DNA of 24,402 nt, from the NCBI GenBank assembly GCA_937906165.1, contig CALCYA010000125.1, positions 1-24,402 of the forward strand. The letters run 5' to 3'. Source of the stretch: an uncultured Bacteroidales bacterium (lineage in GTDB: Bacteria > Bacteroidota > Bacteroidia > Bacteroidales > Bacteroidaceae). The notes below the pieces were generated by a model. That model did no database searches. It was not told where the DNA came from and was given only the letters and a program-made list of their open reading frames with translations. Below are positions 7,850 through 16,751 of this stretch, piece after piece. A program made the translations under genes and the position numbers. Numbering within the stretch: position 1 is the first letter of the stretch; every line of letters begins with the position of its first letter.

Positions 7850-9265
7850 TCAGTGGTTATTAACCGTTTTTAGCACCTCTTTATTAACCTTAACTTTATA
7901 TTTCTTGCGGAGCGACTTTACCCATTTCTCCTCAAGATATTTCTGGTAGTCATTAGTCACAGCACCCTTGACATCAACGTAAGACTCCGGCTTATCAATT
8001 ATTCCACCTTCAAGCTCTACCACAGTGAAATCCTTACGGAGTTTTCCGCCATCACCCTGACCGAAGGCCAATTTATCCACCCACGCATTGTCACCGATAG
8101 CGAATACGCCTATTTCAACACGTACATTACGCATTGAGTCCTTAGGAAGATTAGCATCTATGACACTCTTGTACTCGCTCACGCTCTTGCCGGCAATCAT
8201 AGACTTTATATTATCAAGATTAGCCTGAGTATTCGCCTGTATTACAGCACCGCGGAAACGTGGAGTCTCGAACCTGTACTTTTTCTTGTTTTTCTTGAAG
8301 AACTTCTCAATACCCTTTACATCACTCTGAGCTTTGTTCCACACCTCCAATGCAGAAACCTCAAAAAACAGCAGACCGTCGTAGTACTCTCGCATCAGGT
8401 TACCGAACTCGGGATATTTGCTCTCAAGCAGGCTGTCCTCACGTGCCAAAGCCTCAGTCGGAGTCAATCCGCCGCCGAATTCATCAGCGAGCTGCTTGCC
8501 TCTTACAAGACGGGCCTTTTGACGGATATTCTGCTGCTCAAGCATATCCATGATTGCCGGCTTGTACTCCTCAAAGGAACCGAAAGGACGCGAAGAGATA
8601 CGTTTCACAATATGGAAACCCGCAGGTGACTCAAAAGGCGCTGAGTACTCGCCGTCTGCAAGCTGAAAAGCAACAGCCTCGAACTCGGGATAAGCCTGAC
8701 CGCGTACAATCTCAAAAGGCGCCAATGAACGTGCCGGGATACCGAACTCTACTGCAACCTCCTCGAATGTCTTACCGGCCTGCAACATGGTATAGACAGA
8801 ATCTATCCTCGCTTTTAAAGAAGCAATGAGAGCCTTGTCCTCCTTTTGCCTTGCAATAAGAACGATATGGCTCAATTTCAGGAAACCGTCCTTACCTATT
8901 GTTGCAGAGTCATTAGCATAAATACGATAAGCCTCTTTTTCAACAAAATCAGGATCTATTAGATAATCTTCGGCCATCTGTGCACGGTCCTTGCTGTACT
9001 CTTCTCTGAAAGATGCCATAGTATCAAGACCCAAAGCCTCGGCTTCGGCAACCTTCAGTTTAAAATCGATGTACATGGGGAGATACTCCTCTACTGTCTG
9101 TCCACCGTCGACAAGATTGCTGTTGTTCTTGTTGAACGCATACTCGAACTCCGAGCGTTTTACCTCCTTGCCATTTACGGTCATCAGCACCGGGTCAGAA
9201 ACCTGAGCAAGTGCCGATGCCGAAAAAAGCAATGAAGAGAGAAATATATTCTTCAGACTTTTCAT
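7850..9265 (-). CDS. PpiC/SurA-type periplasmic peptidyl-prolyl isomerase
   Basis: This 471-residue protein has a signal peptide (MKSLKNIFLSSLLFSASALA, then QVSD). An N-terminal chaperone-like region begins with VLMTVNGKEVKRSEFEYAFNKN. A parvulin domain at about 125-230 carries the family pattern LSHIVLIA...FEEVAVEF...FEAVAFQLADGEYSAPFESPAGFHIVKRI. The C-terminal ~200 residues resemble a second, degenerate PPIase-like region ending in a lysine-rich tail. The likely job is periplasmic folding of outer-membrane or secreted proteins. It lies 16 bases downstream of guaB and 42 bases before the lipoprotein gene, the first of three related genes in series, which suggests ancient duplication followed by specialisation. 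Confidence 0.88.
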   Translation of the reverse strand: MKSLKNIFLSSLLFSASALAQVSDPVLMTVNGKEVKRSEFEYAFNKNNSNLVDGGQTVEEYLPMYIDFKLKVAEAEALGLDTMASFREEYSKDRAQMAEDYLIDPDFVEKEAYRIYANDSATIGKDGFLKLSHIVLIARQKEDKALIASLKARIDSVYTMLQAGKTFEEVAVEFGIPARSLAPFEIVRGQAYPEFEAVAFQLADGEYSAPFESPAGFHIVKRISSRPFGSFEEYKPAIMDMLEQQNIRQKARLVRGKQLADEFGGGLTPTEALAREDSLLESKYPEFGNLMREYYDGLLFFEVSALEVWNKAQSDVKGIEKFFKKNKKKYRFETPRFRGAVIQANTQANLDNIKSMIAGKSVSEYKSVIDANLPKDSMRNVRVEIGVFAIGDNAWVDKLAFGQGDGGKLRKDFTVVELEGGIIDKPESYVDVKGAVTNDYQKYLEEKWVKSLRKKYKVKVNKEVLKTVNNH

Positions 9266-9281
9266 TATTCTTTATGATTTA

Positions 9282-10763
9282 TTATTCTGGACGGCTGTAG
9301 TTTGGAGCCTCACTTGTAATTGATACATCGTGTGGATGACTCTCAAGCACGCCGGCATTTGTAATGCGCACGAATTTCGCATTATGCAAAGACTCGATAT
9401 CCTTTGCACCGCAATAGCCCATACCTGAACGCAGACCACCTACAAGCTGATAGATAACCTCGAACAAAGTGCCCTTATAAGGCACACGCGCCGCGATGCC
9501 CTCTGGAACAAGTTTCTTCTTGTCGGCTGTATCGGCCTGGAAATAGCGGTCCTTTGAACCGTTCTCCATTGCCTCGAGAGAACCCATACCGCGATATGAC
9601 TTGAACTTACGGCCGTTGAAGATGATTGTATCACCGGGAGACTCCTCTGTTCCTGCAACGAGCGAACCGATCATAACACTGTATCCGCCTGCGGCAAGAG
9701 CCTTTACTACATCACCTGAATAACGCAGACCACCATCGGCAATCAAAGGAACACCTGTACCCTCAAGCGCCTTGGCAACATCATATACGGCTGACAGCTG
9801 TGGAACACCCACGCCGGCAACGACACGTGTTGTACAGATTGAACCCGGACCGATACCCACCTTGACTGCGTCAGCACCAGCCTCTGCAAGCATCTTTGCA
9901 GCCTCACCTGTAGCCACATTACCCACTACAATATCGATCTGAGGATAAGCAGCCTTAGCCTCCTTGAGTTTCTTTATAACACCGGCTGAGTGACCATGGG
10001 CTGTATCGATGATGATGGCATCTACACCCGCCTCAACGAGAGCCTTGATGCGGTCCATGGCATCAACAGTAACGCCTACACCGGCTGCCACACGCAGACG
10101 GCCCTTGCTATCCTTGCAAGCCATTGGTTTATCCTTTGCCTTAGTGATATCCTTATATGTGATAAGACCTACCAGTTTGCCGTCAGAATCAATAACCGGC
10201 AACTTCTCGATCTTGTTCTCACGCAGAATCTTCGCAGCCGCCTCCATGTCAGTCTTCTGGTGTGTAACGACCAGTCTGTCGGCCGGTGTCATCACCTCGC
10301 AGATAGGACGTGACATGTTTGTCTCGAAGCGGAGGTCACGGTTTGTAACTATACCTGCAAGCCTCTTCTCCCCGTCAACAACAGGAATACCGCCGATGTG
10401 GTACTCTGCCATGATATCAAGTGCATCCTTTACAGAAGCTGTTGCCTGGATTGTCACAGGATCATATATCATACCGTTCTCGGCACGCTTGACAATAGCC
10501 ACCTGATGAGCCTGCTCTGCTATCGACATATTCTTATGAATGACACCGATACCACCTTCGCGGGCTATGGCAATAGCCATCTTTGCCTCGGTAACAGTAT
10601 CCATAGCTGCGGTCACGAAAGGCACATTAAGCTCAATATTTCTTGAGAACTTGGTCTTCAAAGTAACCTCTTTCGGTAAAACCTCTGAGTACGCAGGGAT
10701 AAGCAACACGTCATCAAAGGTGAGACCATCCATCACAATCTTTTCTTTAATAAAATCATTCAT
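9282..10763 (-). CDS. guaB: IMP dehydrogenase
   Basis: This 493-residue enzyme oxidises IMP to XMP with NAD, the committed step of guanine nucleotide synthesis. The N-terminal FDDVLLIPAYSEVLP motif is characteristic. Two CBS domains follow at about 95-215 (regulatory, adenine-nucleotide binding in the family). The TIM-barrel continues with IIDTAHGHS and the catalytic loop GIGPGSICTTR, whose cysteine is residue 310. The flap contains the YRGMGSLEAM motif. I start it at ATG 10763 (MNDFIKEKIVMDGLTFDD); the open frame extends upstream to a TTG, but those residues do not look like the family and would reach the recQ stop. It is 41 bases downstream of recQ and has no promoter match of its own. Confidence 0.97.
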   Translation of the reverse strand: MNDFIKEKIVMDGLTFDDVLLIPAYSEVLPKEVTLKTKFSRNIELNVPFVTAAMDTVTEAKMAIAIAREGGIGVIHKNMSIAEQAHQVAIVKRAENGMIYDPVTIQATASVKDALDIMAEYHIGGIPVVDGEKRLAGIVTNRDLRFETNMSRPICEVMTPADRLVVTHQKTDMEAAAKILRENKIEKLPVIDSDGKLVGLITYKDITKAKDKPMACKDSKGRLRVAAGVGVTVDAMDRIKALVEAGVDAIIIDTAHGHSAGVIKKLKEAKAAYPQIDIVVGNVATGEAAKMLAEAGADAVKVGIGPGSICTTRVVAGVGVPQLSAVYDVAKALEGTGVPLIADGGLRYSGDVVKALAAGGYSVMIGSLVAGTEESPGDTIIFNGRKFKSYRGMGSLEAMENGSKDRYFQADTADKKKLVPEGIAARVPYKGTLFEVIYQLVGGLRSGMGYCGAKDIESLHNAKFVRITNAGVLESHPHDVSITSEAPNYSRPE

Positions 10764-10804
10764 AAGAGTATATTTTAGTTTTTGTCTTTTATTTTTTGTC
10801 ATTA

Positions 10805-12979
10805 TCAATTACCCATCTCCGAAATGAATTTGACACGTACCAGACGTATCTCCTCCTCGCTGTATTCTCCGCCAAGTTCCTCAATGGCAATGTTTATGTT
10901 ATCGGTATCCGAAGTCTTGAAGTAATCATATATCTCAAGCATATTCTCCTCATCAAGGATCTCCTCAAGGAAATAATCAATGTTGAGTTTTGTTCCTGAA
11001 TATACGATTGACTCGATATCATCGAGCAGTTCGTCAAACTCCACACCCTTGCTGATTGCGAGATCATCAAGGGCAACCTTGCGGTCGATGGCATTGATGA
11101 TCGCCACCTTCAGTTTGGATTTGTTGGCGACGGTGCGTATACGTATATCCTCGGGACGGTCAATCTCGTTCTCCTCGCAGTGACGCTTGATAAGAGCGCA
11201 GAACTCCTCGCCATAACGCTTTGCCTTACCCTCACCCACTCCAGGGATATTCTTCAGTTCATCGATGGTAATGGGATACGTTGTCGCCATTGCCTCGAGC
11301 GAAGGATCCTGGAATATCACATAAGGCGGAAGCTCGAGCTGTTTTGAGAGTTTTTTACGCAGATTCTTCAGCATTGCATACAACTCGGGGTCGACAGCAA
11401 ATGTACTTGTCGTCTGCACAACAGCCTCTTCCTCGTCAAAGTCCCTGTCCTCAACAATCTTGAAAGAGACAGGTTTCTTAAGGAACGCATTGCCCTGCTT
11501 GGTCACCTTGAGAAGGCCGTAATTCTCGACATCCTTGTCAAGATAACCTGCTATAAGCGCCTGACGTATCACGGCATTCCACCGCTTCGCGTCCTCATCA
11601 TCACCACAACCGAAGCACTCCAGTTCATCATGTTTATGCGAAAGGATATCAGCTGTCTCCTTTCCCAGAAGCACATCTATAACGTATTCGGCCTTAAAAT
11701 TCTCCTTCAACGCCAATATAGTTTCAATAACTGCCTCAAGCATCTCCTTTGCCTCTACCTGCTTTTTAGGAGAGAGACAGTTGTCACAATTTCCACAATT
11801 TTCCACGTCGTAATTTTCACCAAAATAATGTAACAACAATTTTCTTCTACACACTGATGATTCTGCATATGCAGTTGTCTCGTAGAGCAACTGACGGCCA
11901 ATGTACTGCTCTGCCAAAGGTTTACCTTCAAGGAATTTCTCAAGTTTCTGAAGGTCCTTGTTGTTATAGAACGCTATACATTGTCCCTCACCACCGTCAC
12001 GGCCGGCACGGCCTGTCTCCTGATAGTAGCCCTCGAGACTCTTTGGAATGTCATAGTGTATCACATAACGCACGTCCGGTTTGTCAATACCCATTCCGAA
12101 CGCTATTGTAGCCACAATGACATCTATCTTTTCCATGATGAAATCATCCTGCGTCTGCGAACGCATAGCAGAATCCATTCCTGCATGGTATGCCTTCGCC
12201 GAAATCTCGTTTGTCTGGAGTATCTCGGCCAGTTCCTCCACTTTCTTACGGCTGAGACAATAGATTATACCCGACTTTCCCGGGTTCGATTTTATGAATT
12301 TTATAATCTCCTTATCTACGTCCTTTGTCTTTGAGCGTACCTCATAGTAGAGGTTCGGCCTATTGAATGACGACTTGAAGTCCGCCGCATCCTGTATTCC
12401 TAAATTCTTCTTTATATCGTCGCGCACCTTTGTCGTTGCTGTTGCAGTAAGCGCGATTATCGGCGCTTTGCCTATCTCGTTTATTATAGGCCTTATGCGA
12501 CGGTACTCGGGGCGGAAATCATGACCCCACTCCGATATACAGTGCGCCTCGTCAATGGCATAGAACGAAATCTTGATACTCTTCAGGAATTCGACATTAT
12601 CCTCCTTTGTCAAAGACTCAGGAGCAACATAAAGCAATTTGGTCTTACCTGAAAGCACATCGGCCTTAACCTCCTCTATTGCCTGCTTGGTAAGAGACGA
12701 ATTCAGAAAATGGGCAATACCATCCTCTTCGCTGAAGTTCCTGATAGCATCCACCTGGTTCTTCATCAAGGCAATGAGAGGCGATATGACTATCGCCGTG
12801 CCATCCATGACCAATGAAGGCAACTGGTAACACAGCGACTTGCCACCACCGGTAGGCATCAGCACAAAGGAGTCATTACCTGCGAGCAGGTTCCTGATGA
12901 CCGCCTCCTGATCCCCTTTAAACGTATCAAAGCCGAAATTCTCTTTGAGAACTTCCGTCAAATTACACTTCTTCGTCAT
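10805..12979 (-). CDS. recQ: ATP-dependent DNA helicase RecQ
   Basis: This 724-residue superfamily 2 helicase has a Walker A MPTGGGKS (Lys47), a DEAH box at 143-146 followed by the RecQ-specific aromatic loop CISEWGHDFRPEY, and motif VI QETGRAGRDG. Zinc-binding cysteines at 377, 395, 398 and 401 introduce the RQC domain. An HRDC domain follows at about 530-610, containing IPGVGEGKAKRYGEEF. About 110 further residues form a helical C-terminal extension absent from E. coli RecQ (609 residues). The enzyme unwinds 3'-tailed and branched DNA in recombination and fork repair. It is first in the run leading to guaB and mutL and has a promoter candidate at 13003-13035. Confidence 0.96.
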   Translation of the reverse strand: MTKKCNLTEVLKENFGFDTFKGDQEAVIRNLLAGNDSFVLMPTGGGKSLCYQLPSLVMDGTAIVISPLIALMKNQVDAIRNFSEEDGIAHFLNSSLTKQAIEEVKADVLSGKTKLLYVAPESLTKEDNVEFLKSIKISFYAIDEAHCISEWGHDFRPEYRRIRPIINEIGKAPIIALTATATTKVRDDIKKNLGIQDAADFKSSFNRPNLYYEVRSKTKDVDKEIIKFIKSNPGKSGIIYCLSRKKVEELAEILQTNEISAKAYHAGMDSAMRSQTQDDFIMEKIDVIVATIAFGMGIDKPDVRYVIHYDIPKSLEGYYQETGRAGRDGGEGQCIAFYNNKDLQKLEKFLEGKPLAEQYIGRQLLYETTAYAESSVCRRKLLLHYFGENYDVENCGNCDNCLSPKKQVEAKEMLEAVIETILALKENFKAEYVIDVLLGKETADILSHKHDELECFGCGDDEDAKRWNAVIRQALIAGYLDKDVENYGLLKVTKQGNAFLKKPVSFKIVEDRDFDEEEAVVQTTSTFAVDPELYAMLKNLRKKLSKQLELPPYVIFQDPSLEAMATTYPITIDELKNIPGVGEGKAKRYGEEFCALIKRHCEENEIDRPEDIRIRTVANKSKLKVAIINAIDRKVALDDLAISKGVEFDELLDDIESIVYSGTKLNIDYFLEEILDEENMLEIYDYFKTSDTDNINIAIEELGGEYSEEEIRLVRVKFISEMGN

Positions 12980-13002
12980 TTTACAATATGCCTATTTGAA
13001 AA

Positions 13003-13035
13003 CAAAGTTATAAATATATAAATAAAATGCGCAAC
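13003..13035 (-). promoter_or_regulatory. Candidate promoter of the recQ-guaB-foldase-mutL run
   Basis: On the minus strand TAACTTTG (13010-13003) matches TAnnTTTG. GTTG (13035-13032) lies 21 bases upstream as a 3-of-4 match to the -33 TTTG. A start near 12996 would give a leader of fewer than 20 bases before the recQ ATG. Confidence 0.55.
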
Positions 13036-13162
13036 TTTTTTCAAATATATTTTCCGAAATATTGCAAAAAACTTCAAGAAAGTGTCCTGACATAATCCAC
13101 GCCCAAATCCCCAACCACAACCCGCGCCGTTCCGCAACGGAAGCAATCTGGATTATTGAACA

Positions 13163-13200
13163 AAGGGCTGCATCAAAATAACCATTTCAATGCAGTCCTT
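13163..13200 (-). terminator. Candidate terminator after clpX
   Basis: Arms AAGGGCTGCAT (13163-13173) and ATGCAGTCCTT (13190-13200) form an 11-bp stem with one mismatch, around a 16-base loop that can itself pair AAAT/ATTT. It begins 20 bases after the clpX stop codon. The U-tract on the minus strand is short (CCCTTTG), so termination may be partial. The stretch 13036-13162 shows nothing else that I can support. Confidence 0.5.
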
Positions 13201-13219
13201 CAAACATAAGGGATACCCG

Positions 13220-14446
13220 TCAGACAAGGGCGTTGCCCATTGCGGCACTCTTCTCCACCTGAGCCCTCGCATACTCCTTTGTTATACGGCACTCCTTGAC
13301 ACCGGCCGAAGGTATCTCAAACATCTTCTCCATCATTATAGTCTCCACGATAGAGCGCAATCCGCGCGCACCGAGTTTGTACTCTATTGCCATGTCCACG
13401 ATGTACTCAAGCACATCATCCTCGAACACAAGTTCCACTCCATCCATCTCCATAAGTTTCACATACTGCTTTATGATAGAGTTCTTGGGCTCTGTAAGGA
13501 TGTTGCGTAATGTCTTGCGGTCAAGCGGACGCAACGAGGTAAGAATCGGCAAGCGACCTACAATCTCAGGAATAAGACCGAAAGAGCGCAAATCCTGCGG
13601 TGTTATGTACTGCATCATATCACCCTTGTCAATCTTGAGACTGTTCTGCACCGAATCATAACCCACCACATGGGTGTTCATACGCTGTGCAATCTTCTTT
13701 TCGATTCCGTCAAAAGCACCGCCACAGATGAAGAGTATATGCCTTGTATTCACCGGAATCATCTTCTGGTCGGGATGTTTGCGGCCACCCTGGGGAGGGA
13801 CGTTCACCACAGAACCCTCAAGCAGTTTGAGAAGTCCTTGCTGTACACCCTCTCCGCTCACGTCGCGCGTGATTGAAGGATTGTCGCTCTTACGGGCAAT
13901 CTTGTCAATCTCATCAATGAACACTATTCCGCGCTCTGCTTCCTCGACATTATAGTCAGCGACCTGCAACAGACGTGTGAGGATGCTCTCGATATCCTCT
14001 CCCACATAGCCGGCCTCTGTCAGCACAGTGGCATCCACAATTGTGAAAGGAACCTTGAGCAGGCGGGCAATGGTGCGCGCAAGAAGAGTCTTGCCGGTGC
14101 CCGTACTTCCCACCATGATGATATTGCTCTTTTCAATCTCCACATCATCGGCAGCACCACGCTGCATGAGACGCTTGTAGTGGTTATATACAGAGACAGC
14201 GAGGGCGCATTTGGCCTCATCCTGCCCTATCACATATTCATCGAGGAACGCCTTTATTTCCTTTGGTTTGGGAAGCTCCTTCATCTCGAAGTCACTCTTG
14301 GGCAGCATAGACTCCTCGCGCAGTATATTGTGCGCCTGCTCAACACAGTCATTGCATATGTATCCCGTCATTCCGGTCATCAGCAACGCCACCTCATTCT
14401 CGGCCCTACCGCAGAAACTGCAACGTCTTTTATTCTTTTCAGCCAT
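13220..14446 (-). CDS. clpX: ClpX, ATPase subunit of the ClpXP protease
   Basis: This 408-residue AAA+ unfoldase recognises, unfolds and threads substrates into ClpP. The N-terminal zinc-binding domain has cysteines at 9, 12, 31 and 34 (RCSFCGR...YICNDC). The AAA+ core shows Walker A GSTGTGKT, the pore loop GYVGED, Walker B VFIDEID, and the sensor/arginine region ending in YKLGARGLRSIVE. Length is normal for the family. It starts 8 bases after the clpP stop, so the two are co-transcribed, as in most bacteria. Confidence 0.97.
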   Translation of the reverse strand: MAEKNKRRCSFCGRAENEVALLMTGMTGYICNDCVEQAHNILREESMLPKSDFEMKELPKPKEIKAFLDEYVIGQDEAKCALAVSVYNHYKRLMQRGAADDVEIEKSNIIMVGSTGTGKTLLARTIARLLKVPFTIVDATVLTEAGYVGEDIESILTRLLQVADYNVEEAERGIVFIDEIDKIARKSDNPSITRDVSGEGVQQGLLKLLEGSVVNVPPQGGRKHPDQKMIPVNTRHILFICGGAFDGIEKKIAQRMNTHVVGYDSVQNSLKIDKGDMMQYITPQDLRSFGLIPEIVGRLPILTSLRPLDRKTLRNILTEPKNSIIKQYVKLMEMDGVELVFEDDVLEYIVDMAIEYKLGARGLRSIVETIMMEKMFEIPSAGVKECRITKEYARAQVEKSAAMGNALV

Positions 14447-14454
14447 TGCCTGGA

Positions 14455-15126
14455 TTACTTTTTACGTATGAGGACACGGTCAATCATACCATACTCCTGA
14501 GCCTCGGCTGCAGTCATCCAATAGTCGCGGTCACTGTCTGCCCAAACCTTGTCAAAAGGCTGCTTGCTGTGGTCGGAAATGATGGTATAGAGTTCCTTCT
14601 TCAACTTCTGTATCTCACGGGCAGTGATCTCGATGTCACTGGCCTGACCCTGCACACCGCCAAGAGGCTGGTGTATCATCACACGGCTGTGCGTAAGCGC
14701 AGAGCGCTTGCCCTCGGCACCTGCAACAAGAAGTACGGCAGCCATGCTCGCAGCCATACCGGTACAGATTGTAGCAACATCGCTCTGGATAAACTGCATG
14801 GTATCATAGATACCCAACCCCGCATATACAGAACCGCCGGGAGAGTTTATATATATTGATATATCCTTACCGCTGTCCACAGAATCAAGATAGAGCAGCT
14901 GTGCCTGCAGAGTGTTTGCCGTATAGTCGTCAATCTGGGTACCGAGGAAGATGATTCGGTCCATCATAAGACGTGAGAACACATCCATCTGGGTAACGTT
15001 CAGCTGACGCTCCTCAAGGATATAAGGGTTAAGATACTGCGACTGTGCCTTGATCACATCATCAAGCACCATACTGTTCATACCAAGATGCTTGGTAGCA
15101 TATTTCTTGAAATCGTCTCTCTCCAT
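14455..15126 (-). CDS. clpP: ClpP, proteolytic subunit of the ClpXP protease
   Basis: A 223-residue serine peptidase with the catalytic triad Ser127 (GMAASMAA), His152 (MIHQP) and Asp201 (DRDYWM). YINSPGGSVYAGLGIYDTM forms the oxyanion-hole region. It assembles into a tetradecameric chamber fed by ClpX. I chose ATG 15126 (MERDDFKKYATKHLGM). In-frame starts at 15138 and 15183 add residues unlike the family, and 15183 lies inside the tig terminator stem. I found no promoter of the TAnnTTTG type in the 100 bases before it, so expression may depend on read-through from tig. Confidence 0.96.
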   Translation of the reverse strand: MERDDFKKYATKHLGMNSMVLDDVIKAQSQYLNPYILEERQLNVTQMDVFSRLMMDRIIFLGTQIDDYTANTLQAQLLYLDSVDSGKDISIYINSPGGSVYAGLGIYDTMQFIQSDVATICTGMAASMAAVLLVAGAEGKRSALTHSRVMIHQPLGGVQGQASDIEITAREIQKLKKELYTIISDHSKQPFDKVWADSDRDYWMTAAEAQEYGMIDRVLIRKK

Positions 15127-15164
15127 ACAACAATTCATTTTAAATAACACTATAGTAATAATTG

Positions 15165-15208
15165 AAAAACCGTTCTGGTTCATTCGGCATAGCCAATGAA
15201 CCAGAACG
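15165..15208 (-). terminator. Terminator or attenuator between tig and clpP
   Basis: Two perfect 14-base inverted arms (15171-15184 and 15195-15208) enclose a loop that adds a further GGC/GCC pairing. On the minus strand the stem is followed by GTTTTTC (complement of the A-run 15165-15169). It begins 19 bases after the tig stop codon and 45 bases before the clpP ATG, so it should end or attenuate the tig transcript. Confidence 0.85.
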
Positions 15209-15227
15209 TATAATCATAGCCCGATTA

Positions 15228-16568
15228 TCAGGCGTTCTCAGAAACCTTCTTGTTGAAATCCTCAACAGAAACCTTCTCCTCCTCAAGAGTAACTACACCC
15301 TTGATAGCCTGGATGAGCTTAACGTCAACAGCACGGTTGATGAGAGCCTCGCGTGTCTTCTCCTGCTTGAGCATCTCCTTAGCGTAATTCTCGAGCAAGT
15401 CATCGGGCACATTTGCCATACCGTACTGCGCAAACTGGTCACGTGTGGCAGCCTTGGCGACATCAAGGACATCATTGTCCTCAACCTTAACCTCGAACTT
15501 GCGTGCAAGCTGCTCCTTGATGAGGTGCCATGTGAGCTCTGTGAGGCTCTTCTGGAAATCCTCCTCGCTTACAGCCTCGCCCTGCTTGTTGCCGTCCATG
15601 ATGCGGCGCAGGATAGCCTCGTCATACTCGAGCTTGCCCACTTTTTCCATGAGGTATGTACGTACGTCCATAAGGAGCTTATAGTCGCTCTCAACCTCAA
15701 AGCGTGACTCGAACTGCTCAGCAATCTTTGCACGGAAGTCAGCCTCGTTCGTAACGACATCCTTGCCGAAAGCTGCATCGAACACTGTCTGGTTCAACTC
15801 GCTTGCAACAAAGCGTGTAATCTCGGTGATTGTGAATGTAAACTCACCGTTGTGCGCTGCAACATCAGCCTTCTCTACCTTGAGGAGTGAAGCAAGCTCA
15901 GCCTCATTGTTGTCAAAGGCAACAGACGGGTTGAATGTAACCACGTCATTAAGCTTTGAACCTGCGAAAAGAGCCTTCTGCTCATCATTCTTCATATATG
16001 AAGGCATCATGACAGCCTCACGGACAACGATACCCTCCTCAACAGACTCAGCAAGAGTACCCTTGAGCATATCACCGTTCTCATATGCCTCAACCTGTTT
16101 GTACTCACCGCAACGCTGTGCAAAAGCATTCACCTGACCCTCGATCATCTCGTCGGTAGGCTGTATACGGTAGTAAGCGAGCTTATCGTTCTTGTCAAGC
16201 ACTGCATCGAACTTTGGAGCAAGGGCAATCTCGAACTCGAAAGTGAACTCCTTGTCCTCGGCCATATTGATGCCGGCCTGCTGTGACTCGATAGGAAGTG
16301 GCTCGCCCAACATATCGATCTTATTCTCTCTGATATACTCGAAGATCTTTGTCTGCAACAGCTTGTTGATCTCCTCGGCCTTGACAGCTGTACCGTACTG
16401 CTTCTTGATCAAGCCCATAGGTACCATACCCGGACGGAAACCGGGGATATTTGCCTTCTGGCGGAAGTTCTTCAACTGTTTCTCAACCAAAGCTGAATAA
16501 TCTGCCTCCTGAATATTTACAGAGAGGATAGCGCTTGCCGCGCTCTGATTCTTAAGTGTAAATTCCAT
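15228..16568 (-). CDS. tig: Trigger factor, ribosome-associated chaperone
   Basis: A 446-residue protein whose N-terminal domain carries the ribosome-binding signature as NIPGFRPGMVP (near residues 40-50), which docks on L23 at the exit tunnel. The C-terminal half (about 245-446) is the helical arm region. The middle domain (about 150-245) aligns in position with the FKBP-type isomerase domain but lacks recognisable FKBP active-site residues, so isomerase activity is doubtful. I start at ATG 16568 (MEFTLKNQSAASAI); upstream in-frame residues do not fit the family. The gene lies first in the tig-clpP-clpX order that is common in bacteria, with a terminator before clpP. Confidence 0.94.
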   Translation of the reverse strand: MEFTLKNQSAASAILSVNIQEADYSALVEKQLKNFRQKANIPGFRPGMVPMGLIKKQYGTAVKAEEINKLLQTKIFEYIRENKIDMLGEPLPIESQQAGINMAEDKEFTFEFEIALAPKFDAVLDKNDKLAYYRIQPTDEMIEGQVNAFAQRCGEYKQVEAYENGDMLKGTLAESVEEGIVVREAVMMPSYMKNDEQKALFAGSKLNDVVTFNPSVAFDNNEAELASLLKVEKADVAAHNGEFTFTITEITRFVASELNQTVFDAAFGKDVVTNEADFRAKIAEQFESRFEVESDYKLLMDVRTYLMEKVGKLEYDEAILRRIMDGNKQGEAVSEEDFQKSLTELTWHLIKEQLARKFEVKVEDNDVLDVAKAATRDQFAQYGMANVPDDLLENYAKEMLKQEKTREALINRAVDVKLIQAIKGVVTLEEEKVSVEDFNKKVSENA

Positions 16569-16665
16569 TTTAAAATATTTAAATAATTCTTTGTCAAAAG
16601 TAACATGATGCCACAAAAAGCACCCGCCCTGTGCACGGCATAGTATATACCGAATTTAGGGCGTG

Positions 16666-16697
16666 CAAAAATACAACAAGTTGGGCACAAAATCAAG
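16666..16697 (-). promoter_or_regulatory. Candidate promoter of tig
   Basis: On the minus strand TATTTTTG (16673-16666) followed by CA matches the -7 consensus, with CTTG (16697-16694) 20 bases upstream as a 3-of-4 -33 match. The leader would be about 90 bases. A second -7-like match (TACTTTTG at 16602-16595) lacks a -33 partner. Confidence 0.5.
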
Positions 16698-16751
16698 CAA
16701 AAACCGAATTTGTTCGCAACTTGTTGGAAATTAAGCCTCAGAAACAGCTTC

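Noticed and set aside
10764..10808. Upstream extension of guaB to a TTG start
   Set aside because: The extra 15 residues are unlike IMP dehydrogenases, and the ATG at 10763 gives a normal length and N-terminus.
16619..16666. Inverted repeat GCAC..GCCCT/AGGGCGTGC before tig as a riboswitch or leader structure
   Set aside because: The right arm overlaps the -7 promoter element, so the structure would not be complete in the transcript.
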